Of a stretch of DNA of 12,726 bases, positions 5,715 through 11,934 are shown one piece after another; positions within the stretch are counted from its first letter, which is position 1, and every line of letters starts with the position of its first letter. The notes below the pieces were generated by a model. That model was not told where the DNA came from. It saw only the letters and a list, made by a program, of their open reading frames with translations, and searched no databases. Source of the stretch: Saprospiraceae bacterium (GTDB lineage: Bacteria > Bacteroidota > Bacteroidia > Bacteroidales > JAIPBB01); assembly GCA_021739805.1 (NCBI GenBank), contig JAIPBB010000142.1, forward strand, positions 1-12,726, given 5' to 3'. The position numbers and the translations under genes were made by a program.

Positions 5715-8051
5715 ATGAATACACACGCCAACAAAACAAAGGAAAATAAAAGCCAATCAGTTGCGAATATCCTCTCTCAAAAACAAAGTAATAACGATTC
5801 TACTTTTCAATTAGTGGATAAAAGACCGGAGGCTATTGCACAAAAAAAACAGCAAGATAGAGTAAATGGAAGCCCCCTACTTGCCAAAGCTACCCAATTA
5901 CAGGCATTGGCTGACAGTTTTTCTGAAAAAACTGTTCAAAAGGCAGGTATTGAAGAGGAAGAGGCTGTGCAGGGAAAGTTTGAAACTGTTCAGAAGCAAG
6001 GAGCAGAAGAAGAAGAAGAATTGATGCAAGGAAAGTTTAAGACCATTCAAAAGCAAGGAGCAGAAGAAGAAGAATTGATGCAGGGAAAGTTTAAGACCAT
6101 TCAAAAGCAAGGAGCAGAAGAAGAAGAATTGATGCAGGGAAAGTTTAAGACTATTCAAAAGCAAGAAGCAGAGGAAGAAGAACTGCAAATGAAAAAGACA
6201 GCCATCCAAAAGAAAGCTAGCACTAAGCCTGGTCAAAGCAAAAACAGTACAGGATTACCTGATAACTTAAAAACAGGGATGGAAACCCTATCAGGCTACT
6301 CTATGGATGATGTGAAAGTGCATAGAAACTCCGATAAACCGGCTCAATTGCAAGCACATGCTTATGCACAGGGAACAGATATTCATGTTGCACCCGGTCA
6401 GGAACAACATCTGCCCCATGAAGCCTGGCATGTGGTACAGCAGAAGCAAGGAAGAGTTAGGCCCACCAAACAAATGAAAAACAAGCCTTCGACTCAGCTC
6501 AAGGAAACAGTGAATGTGAATGATGATGCCGGATTGGAAAAAGAAGCTGACATTATGGGTCAAAAAGCCGAATCATTTAATTCAACTACTGAAAATAAAT
6601 CAGGCAACAAAAATCAATCACTAAATAATTCAAATGCTCCAATACAAGGTTGGTGGCCAAAAGGTCATAGATTAATTACAGAACTTGCTTTTGATAAAGG
6701 AAATTTTCAAGATAAATTTGATAAAGAAGCAAAACAATATCTCATAAAAAGATCACCGGATATAGATTTTTTCCAGGACAATTTTGAAACAATGAGTGAA
6801 GGACAAAAACAAACAAAACCCTATTTTCAAATTTATAAATCATATATTGAAGCTGGTGAACTTGAGAAAGCCAAAGCTATGTACGAAAATGGAGAACTTA
6901 ACAAAAGACGAGGAGGCTTTTTATTAATGCACGGAGAAGGAGGTGCATATAAAGAAAAAAATGCAGCTTCAAAAAATGAAGCCGTTACAAATATGTTTGT
7001 AGAAAAAGCTATTGGGGAATGGAATTCTGATAATAAGAAAAAAGGTTTGTCAACCCTTAGCGATGCTCTACACCAATCTGCTGACAGAGGTTCTCATGGA
7101 GAAGGAAATGCATTTACCGGGCACGATACCAGGATAGGACTTGGAGTTAAAGGAGAAGGCGAAATTCCCGGTATTGGAAAACAAACATGGGAAAAACAAG
7201 CATGGGAACTCCCACTTGGAGGCAAGCTAGGCGGAACTGATTGGCAACCTGATAACTTTTCTGTAAATACAAAAGGTGCAACACTTGGAGTAGCTTTTGT
7301 TATAGGTGCATTAGGAAAATTTATTAATAAAACTAATGGAAAGATTAGTATGCAAGGCGAAGGAGAAGAAAAACGAAGAAAACTATTTGGATTTGCAACT
7401 TCAGATTCATTAGCGTCAAAAACTCAGGGAAAAACCGGCGGTGGAATTGATGATTTAAAAAAAGTTGTTGATGAAAATTCAATGGGGCTTCTGCCTGAAT
7501 TAGTAAAAGGGATGCAAGATCCTGTTAATAAGAATCCAGAAGAATTTCAATCAACCTTAGAAAAAGGCAAACAATTTTATGAAGGAGAATTATCAGCAGG
7601 TAAAATTTACGACTCAGCACTTATAGAATTCCGAAAAGTTAACAAAAGCAAAAACAAAAAAAATATAAAAGAAGGTTTTGCTAAACAATATTATAACACA
7701 GAATTAGGCAAAGCTGAAAGAAATGGTCAAGATAAAATACTTGTAGCAAAACATATAAAACGGGCTTATAAAAAAGTATATGGTTCTGAATTAGATGTTG
7801 TAACACCTCAAGAGGAAAAAACTATAACTGACGACAGAGTTAAAATATTTAACGATGCTTCCGAAAAATTTACAAATTGGAGTAAATCCAGATTAAAAGG
7901 AGGTTATAAGAAATCTAAAAGAATTAGCGAAGCCAAAAAGTATTATTATGGAGAAGTTTTAAAACAAAAAAATAAGGAAGACAGGGATTTTTATGGAGCA
8001 ACCATAAAAGCAGCTTATGTAAGTGTTTTTGGCGAACAACTTATCGCTTAA
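5715..8051 (+). CDS. DUF4157 (eCIS_core) effector with putative Zn phospholipase C/P1-nuclease-like domain
   Basis: This 778-residue protein has no signal peptide. Its N-terminal leader (1-73) contains FQLVDKRPEAIAQKKQQ, a motif I recall from other Bacteroidota DUF4157 proteins. Residues 74-163 are Glu-rich 18-residue repeats. Residues 180-284 are DUF4157: GLPDNLKTGMETLSGYSMDD, KVH (H203), TDIHVAPGQ, the metalloprotease-like H235-E-A-W-H239, then LEKEAD (274-279) with a possible third ligand. DUF4157 is known for linkage to extracellular contractile injection systems. After APIQ (308-311) the sequence becomes unique: W313-W-P-K-G-H318, a histidine in MHGEGG (H406), then H453-x3-D457-x3-H461-x8-H470 in a DALHQSADRGSH context. 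This resembles zinc phospholipase C and S1/P1 nucleases, making lipid or nucleic-acid hydrolysis likely but unproven. Residues 618-776 hold three related helical repeats. It heads a probable two-gene operon. Confidence 0.85.
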   Translation: MNTHANKTKENKSQSVANILSQKQSNNDSTFQLVDKRPEAIAQKKQQDRVNGSPLLAKATQLQALADSFSEKTVQKAGIEEEEAVQGKFETVQKQGAEEEEELMQGKFKTIQKQGAEEEELMQGKFKTIQKQGAEEEELMQGKFKTIQKQEAEEEELQMKKTAIQKKASTKPGQSKNSTGLPDNLKTGMETLSGYSMDDVKVHRNSDKPAQLQAHAYAQGTDIHVAPGQEQHLPHEAWHVVQQKQGRVRPTKQMKNKPSTQLKETVNVNDDAGLEKEADIMGQKAESFNSTTENKSGNKNQSLNNSNAPIQGWWPKGHRLITELAFDKGNFQDKFDKEAKQYLIKRSPDIDFFQDNFETMSEGQKQTKPYFQIYKSYIEAGELEKAKAMYENGELNKRRGGFLLMHGEGGAYKEKNAASKNEAVTNMFVEKAIGEWNSDNKKKGLSTLSDALHQSADRGSHGEGNAFTGHDTRIGLGVKGEGEIPGIGKQTWEKQAWELPLGGKLGGTDWQPDNFSVNTKGATLGVAFVIGALGKFINKTNGKISMQGEGEEKRRKLFGFATSDSLASKTQGKTGGGIDDLKKVVDENSMGLLPELVKGMQDPVNKNPEEFQSTLEKGKQFYEGELSAGKIYDSALIEFRKVNKSKNKKNIKEGFAKQYYNTELGKAERNGQDKILVAKHIKRAYKKVYGSELDVVTPQEEKTITDDRVKIFNDASEKFTNWSKSRLKGGYKKSKRISEAKKYYYGEVLKQKNKEDRDFYGATIKAAYVSVFGEQLIA
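5934..6203 (+). repeat. In-frame 54-base tandem repeat encoding IQKQGAEEEELMQGKFKT
   Basis: Five units span residues 74-163: 18, 19, 18, 18 and 17 residues. Units 3 (6045-6098) and 4 (6099-6152) are almost identical at DNA level, including silent positions, which indicates recent duplication by slippage or unequal recombination. Unit 2 carries one extra GAA codon. The second effector has only about two degenerate units at the matching place, so copy number is variable. The repeats should form an acidic, flexible or helical linker. Confidence 0.9.
7566..8042 (+). repeat. Three related C-terminal protein repeats in the first effector
   Basis: Residues 618-645 (GKQFYEGEL...ALIEFRKV), 656-693 (AKQYYNTEL...IKRAYKKVYGSEL) and 740-776 (AKKYYYGEV...IKAAYVSVFGEQL) share a pattern: basic residue, aromatic pair, Glu-(L/V), a polar linker, then a helix with Ala-Tyr/Phe and Val. 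The second and third end in (Y/F)G-x-x-L. The DNA is diverged, so the duplication is old. They may form a small helical binding region. Confidence 0.55.
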
Positions 8052-8126
8052 TTATAATATATATTTCAAATAAAATACACTTTATTTTGTTCGCAGTTGT
8101 ACAGCAAGCAAATGCAAAAATTAGTT

Positions 8127-8145
8127 AAAACCTGAAAAGGAAACC
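8127..8145 (+). promoter_or_regulatory. Ribosome binding site, copy of the first effector leader
   Basis: AAAACCTGAAAAGGAAACC precedes the second effector ATG and differs by one base from the leader of the first effector. The AAGGA core lies at the same distance. The 94-base gap 8052-8145 before the ATG shows no terminator and no clear -7 box, so co-transcription is likely. Confidence 0.6.
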
Positions 8146-10479
8146 ATGAATACACAGGATGCTAATGTACAAGAGAAAAAAAGTCAATCCATAGCAGATG
8201 GGCTGACTCAAATGCAGAGTGAATGTGAGTCTTCTTTTCAATCGGTTGATAACAAACCTATACCTATTGATAATCGACCTGATACTATTGCCCAAAGAAA
8301 AATTCAGGAGATGGCTAATAATAGCCAACAAGCTAAACAAGCAGCTCAACTGCAGGCAATGGCTAATTCTCATTCTACCTCCCCTATTCAAAGACTGAAA
8401 GCTGAAGAAGAAGATTTGTTGCAGGGAAAGTTTGCTCCTATTCAAAGACAAGAAGCAGAGGAAGATGAACTGCAAATGAAAAAGTCACCCATCCAAAAGA
8501 AAACCAGCCCTGAGCCTAATCAAAGTGAAAACAAAACAGGATTACCTGACAATCTAAAATCTGGAGTTGAAAACCTATCCGGTTATTCTATGGATGATGT
8601 AAAAGTAAATTATAATTCTCCAAAACCTGCACAATTAAATGCTCATGCATATGCTCAGGGAACAGATATACATGTTTCACCGGGACAAGAAAAGCATGTT
8701 CCTCATGAAGCCTGGCATGTGGTACAGCAAAAGCAAGGAAGGGTAAAACCTACTCTGCAAATGAAATCTGGAATACCCGTTAATGATGATACTTCTTTAG
8801 AGAAAGAAGCTGATTTTATGGGAGCAAAGGCTGTAAATTATGATATTGAAACATCTTCTCAAAAAATACTATTACAAAAAAAAGATAACAATAATGCTCA
8901 GGCTATTCAATTAAAGCCGGAAACTGTGAAAGTTACAGGCATCACTCACCTGGTCAAGATGAAAGGTAAGTCTATTTTTGAAGGCGAAAATCATGAAACT
9001 GTAAAGAGCGGTGATCTTGTGACTATTGAACCAGCAAAAGTATTGAAATCGAGACGTGGTCCTAATCAGGAGATAGAAAAAAACCGACAAGATGATAAGG
9101 AAGGAGAACATATATACACCTGGTATCAGGCGAAAGAAGTAAATGCCGTTCCTCTTGACGCTGATAACATTTACCTTAGAGATGAAACATTTCTTCATTC
9201 AACCGAAGAGGGAGCATTTGAACTTGAAAAAGAAGAATTAGTTGAAAAACAGAAGGAATTTAATAAATATAGAAATGAAGCAAAACTCATAATAGAAGAA
9301 ATAGAAAAACTAATACAAAATTGTATAGATACAAATCCTGATAAGGAATTTGAATTTTATAGCGGAACGGAAAGTGCTGCTTTAAATAAAATAAAAAATA
9401 TGATAAATAAGCCTGCTCCCTCAGACTCTAAAGGCATGGATTATCAACGTGGTGAGATTAAAGGAGTAATGGAAACGATGTATAAGTCGTTTGAAGAGCA
9501 AGCATATATTGCTAAAAATGCCCAGGAACCTGATTTTGGCAGTCAGCTAATTAATATTTCTGATCTAGCATTTAAAGTTGCTGAAAAAGGAGATCCATCC
9601 CGAAATGGACCCACCGGAGATGAAGTTGCAAACACTCACGATAAAGTAGCAGATGTTACAGGAAAAATTGATGCCTTTCAAACAACAACAGGAGGTCTTG
9701 GAGGTGGCATTCTGACGGCACCAGGCGTACTTGCAGCAGGTGCAGCAGCAGTTATTGGCTATATTGCCGGACCAATTGGAATTCTTTTCGGTGCAATAGG
9801 TATGTTTTTAGGTATTAGGGCTGCATGGCGAGGCTACAGTAGTGAAAAAAAATTAAAGAAACTGATTCCTTCACTTAAACAGGAAAAAGTGAAAAGAATT
9901 GCTGAGTTTGCAATGGAGAAAAAACGAAAGAAAAAATGGGGAGGAGCTATTACTGCTATTGCAGGTGCTGCTGCAGTAGCAGGTGGAATACTTGGGGTTA
10001 TTGCCATTTCTGTTTCAACACTGGGAGTTGGTGCCGCTATAATGGGTATTGGTGCCGCTTTAATCGGTCTTGGAATAGGTATAGGAAAGCTAATTCACAG
10101 GGCAAGAAAACGTAAAGCATGGAAAGCAAAAATGGCTGCTATGGTAACAGAAGCAGTTAAAAATAATGAAAGCGGAGCCTTCCCTGATAATTTAATGTCA
10201 CTTGGAAGAATTGTTTTAGATGCAAAAGATAAAAAAACAAAGAAAACTGCACAGAAAAACCTTGAAGATGGATGCGTTAAAATGGCTGAATCAAGACGTC
10301 AGTTATTAGCATTAGATTCCGTTCGTTATCTTGTTTCCGGCTCTCCCGGTGAAAAATATGAAGCATCTCTCGTAATGGAAGCACTAAAATTAAAACCGGA
10401 TGAAATTAAAAAAGTAGCTGTAGAAAAAGGAGAAAATTCTGCCGCTTCAATGGTTGCAAGAAAAATGAAATCCTGGTAA
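8146..10479 (+). CDS. DUF4157 (eCIS_core) effector with hydrophobic hairpins, possible pore former
   Basis: This 777-residue paralog matches the preceding gene over its first third. It has a leader with NRPDTIAQRKIQEMANNS, about two Glu-rich IQ units (80-118), and DUF4157 at 131-229 with H187-E-A-W-H191 and LEKEAD (218-223). The usually conserved His after DVKV is Asn155 here. After AIQ (253-255) the rest is unrelated to the first effector. Residues 260-350 are a probable small beta domain (GDLVTIEP, SRRGPNQE). Residues 355-460 are largely charged helix. Residues 516-557 (GGLGGGILTAPGVLAAGAAA...) and 598-650 (Gly/Ala-rich, GVGAAIMGIGAALIGLGIGI) are two long hydrophobic stretches separated and followed by Lys/Arg clusters. 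Residues 680-777 are a helical tail ending in W777. Hydrophobic hairpins behind a delivery module suggest membrane insertion, that is, a pore-forming or membrane-targeting toxin. No immunity gene is recognised next to it. Confidence 0.85.
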   Translation: MNTQDANVQEKKSQSIADGLTQMQSECESSFQSVDNKPIPIDNRPDTIAQRKIQEMANNSQQAKQAAQLQAMANSHSTSPIQRLKAEEEDLLQGKFAPIQRQEAEEDELQMKKSPIQKKTSPEPNQSENKTGLPDNLKSGVENLSGYSMDDVKVNYNSPKPAQLNAHAYAQGTDIHVSPGQEKHVPHEAWHVVQQKQGRVKPTLQMKSGIPVNDDTSLEKEADFMGAKAVNYDIETSSQKILLQKKDNNNAQAIQLKPETVKVTGITHLVKMKGKSIFEGENHETVKSGDLVTIEPAKVLKSRRGPNQEIEKNRQDDKEGEHIYTWYQAKEVNAVPLDADNIYLRDETFLHSTEEGAFELEKEELVEKQKEFNKYRNEAKLIIEEIEKLIQNCIDTNPDKEFEFYSGTESAALNKIKNMINKPAPSDSKGMDYQRGEIKGVMETMYKSFEEQAYIAKNAQEPDFGSQLINISDLAFKVAEKGDPSRNGPTGDEVANTHDKVADVTGKIDAFQTTTGGLGGGILTAPGVLAAGAAAVIGYIAGPIGILFGAIGMFLGIRAAWRGYSSEKKLKKLIPSLKQEKVKRIAEFAMEKKRKKKWGGAITAIAGAAAVAGGILGVIAISVSTLGVGAAIMGIGAALIGLGIGIGKLIHRARKRKAWKAKMAAMVTEAVKNNESGAFPDNLMSLGRIVLDAKDKKTKKTAQKNLEDGCVKMAESRRQLLALDSVRYLVSGSPGEKYEASLVMEALKLKPDEIKKVAVEKGENSAASMVARKMKSW

Positions 10480-10600
10480 GCTGATAATTATGAAATTATA
10501 GTGATTTAAAAACGTATAATGAAGCTCACCCATATAAAAAAATGCAATAAAAATTTTATGTAGCGAAATTCTCTTACGCTAAAGCTTCGGAGAGTGAAAG

Positions 10601-10622
10601 TGGAGCTGGAGGGAGTCGAACC
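10601..10622 (-). other. Sequence like the 3' end of tmRNA, possible att scar
   Basis: Read on the minus strand it is GGTTCGACTCCCTCC followed by AGCTCCA. From memory, this agrees with the T-loop, 3' T-stem and acceptor end of bacterial tmRNA (E. coli: GGTTCAACTCCCGCC then AGCTCCACCA). The 5' half of the T-stem is not preserved (GTTGG is there), and the rest of a tmRNA does not follow. A 3'-end fragment without its gene is what remains at the distal end of an element integrated into ssrA. No integrase is in the window, so this is inference. Confidence 0.4.
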
Positions 10623-10712
10623 AACCTTTGTATGTAATTTAATATCAAGCTTATATAAGTCTTAATTTAATGTCGGTGAAACACAGGTGAAACAGAATTC
10701 TTGGACACGAAT

Positions 10713-10738
10713 GGGACAAGGGTTCGACTCCTTCTGTG
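10713..10738 (+). other. Second T-arm-like sequence, opposite orientation
   Basis: GGGACAAGGGTTCGACTCC carries the T-loop TTCGACT (10723-10729) with four possible T-stem pairs, one of them a wobble, preceded by GGAC as in tmRNA. It shares the 11 bases GGTTCGACTCC exactly with the opposite-strand fragment at 10612-10622. The bases after it (TTCTGTG) do not match a tmRNA acceptor but pair with ACAGAA at 10692-10697. It may be a diverged scar or only an inverted repeat. Confidence 0.3.
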
Positions 10739-10802
10739 AACAAAAATACAAATTTTGTTGATAAAATCCTGATATATTTTTAATTAAAAATCTATTATTT
10801 CT

Positions 10803-10958
10803 ATGCAAAAAAATTATTTGAATATTGTGCTGGAAATCCATGTTTTAAATGAAATAATAAATTCAAAAAGAAAATTCACAAAACACTTTGTTGTCAAAAA
10901 AATCCTTTTTATTTTCGCATGGCTTTGTGCCACTGTCCTGGTTTCAAAATGCACTTAA
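10803..10958 (+). CDS. Possible 51-residue membrane peptide
   Basis: An ATG at 10803 opens a 51-codon frame ending in TAA. The product has a polar N-terminal half with basic residues (NSKRKFTKH) and a C-terminal hydrophobic segment, VKKILFIFAWLCATVLVSKC, long enough to cross a membrane once. There is no Shine-Dalgarno sequence and I recognise no family. In AT-rich DNA a frame this short can arise by chance. It could be a small membrane protein, conceivably protective given the neighbouring putative pore former, but nothing in the sequence shows that. Confidence 0.2.
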   Translation: MQKNYLNIVLEIHVLNEIINSKRKFTKHFVVKKILFIFAWLCATVLVSKCT

Positions 10959-11032
10959 ATAGCCGGTAAGGTCATATTCAAGAAAGCCGAAATAGATTTA
11001 ATACAAGAATCATAATTTTCAGAAAAATATTA

Positions 11033-11040
11033 TATTTTTG
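11033..11040 (+). promoter_or_regulatory. Candidate -7 promoter box for the methyltransferase
   Basis: TATTTTTG fits TAnnTTTG and lies 34 bases before the ATG. The -33 element is not evident. It suggests the methyltransferase has its own promoter and is not part of the effector operon. Confidence 0.4.
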
Positions 11041-11074
11041 AAAATTAAATTAACTATAATAATAGTATTCGAAC

Positions 11075-11872
11075 ATGAATTATTTTCAGCAAAATAGAGA
11101 AAGTTGGAATGAATTAACGTTTTCACACACACAATCTGAATTTTATGATTTACAAAACTTTATTAATGGACGTACATCATTAAATAGTATTGAAATCCAA
11201 GAAATTGGAGAAGTAAATAGAAAAAAAATACTCCATCTGCAATGCCATTTTGGAATGGATACATTGTCATTTGCCCGAATGGGAGCTGAAGTTGTGGGAA
11301 TTGATATATCAGATGAATCAATTAAGTATGCAAAACAATTAACCAAAAACTTGCAATTAAATGCTAAATTTATTCGGTCAAATGTTTATGAAGCAGATTT
11401 GGTTTTAGATGAAAGCTTTGATATTATTTATACTTCTTATGGCGCTATAAATTGGTTAAATAATCTAAATGAATGGGGCAGGATTATAAAAAGTTTATTA
11501 AAACCAGATGGGGTATTTTATATGATTGAATTTCATCCATATATTTATACACTTGATAATAATTTAGAAATACAAAAAGATTATTTCAATGTTAAGCCAA
11601 TTAAGAGTATTGTAAATGAATCATACACTGATAATTCTAAAGTTAATAAAAAAAATCTAGTTCATATTGAATGGCATCATAGCTTAAGTGAAGTTATTAA
11701 TAGTTTGATTAATAATGGACTTCAAATCGAATTTGTTAATGAATTCCCTTATCAAGCTTATAATTGTTTTGATAATATGATTGAAATTGAAAAAGGTAAA
11801 TGGGTATTCGAAAGGTATAAAGATTTAATTCCTTATATGTTTTCAATTCGAGCAATTAATAAAGCTCAGTAA
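11075..11872 (+). CDS. Class I SAM-dependent methyltransferase
   Basis: This 265-residue, presumably cytoplasmic protein has the Rossmann-type methyltransferase order. Motif I is ILHLQCHFGMDTLSFARMGA (52-71), a variant of the E/DxGxGxG SAM loop with H-F-G in the centre. The acidic strand is VVGIDIS (73-79) with Asp77 for ribose binding. FDIIYTSYGAINWL (115-128) is the motif around strand 4, and LLKPDGVFYMIEFHP (141-155) is the post-motif usual in Methyltransf_11/25 proteins. The LHLQCHFGMDTLS version is common in small-molecule methyltransferases annotated only as class I or type 11. The substrate cannot be read from the sequence; no DNA methylase catalytic motif (NPPY, PCQ) is present. The ATG at 11075 leaves a normal N-terminal helix (NRESWNELT) before the core. 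It converges with the serine hydrolase across a 62-base gap. Confidence 0.9.
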   Translation: MNYFQQNRESWNELTFSHTQSEFYDLQNFINGRTSLNSIEIQEIGEVNRKKILHLQCHFGMDTLSFARMGAEVVGIDISDESIKYAKQLTKNLQLNAKFIRSNVYEADLVLDESFDIIYTSYGAINWLNNLNEWGRIIKSLLKPDGVFYMIEFHPYIYTLDNNLEIQKDYFNVKPIKSIVNESYTDNSKVNKKNLVHIEWHHSLSEVINSLINNGLQIEFVNEFPYQAYNCFDNMIEIEKGKWVFERYKDLIPYMFSIRAINKAQ

Positions 11873-11934
11873 TCTTAAATTATTTTGTTTGGTAAATTAC
11901 AGTGGTTGTTTTGCTACAAAGTTATAATTAATTG

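Larger units (their letters stand above)
10480..11074. other. 595-base gap with tmRNA-like fragments and no firm gene
   Basis: This stretch between the second effector and the methyltransferase is AT-rich. It holds two T-arm-like sequences in opposite orientation (10601-10622 and 10713-10738), one doubtful 51-codon ORF (10803-10958) and a -7 box (11033-11040). No complete tRNA can be folded by eye: the D and anticodon arms are missing. No recombinase gene and no terminator with a T-tract are seen. Confidence 0.6.

Noticed and set aside
5898..6236. Minus-strand ORF with a repetitive Phe/Leu-rich product
   Set aside because: It is the reverse reading of the Glu-rich tandem repeat of the first effector; its repetitive composition is explained by that.
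5715..10479. Part of a complete contractile injection system operon
   Set aside because: Only DUF4157 cargo-like genes are present; none of the neighbouring genes encodes sheath, tube, baseplate or ATPase proteins.
10601..10740. Complete tRNA or tmRNA gene
   Set aside because: Only T-arm and acceptor-like bases are present; no D-arm, anticodon arm or tag-peptide region could be found on either strand.
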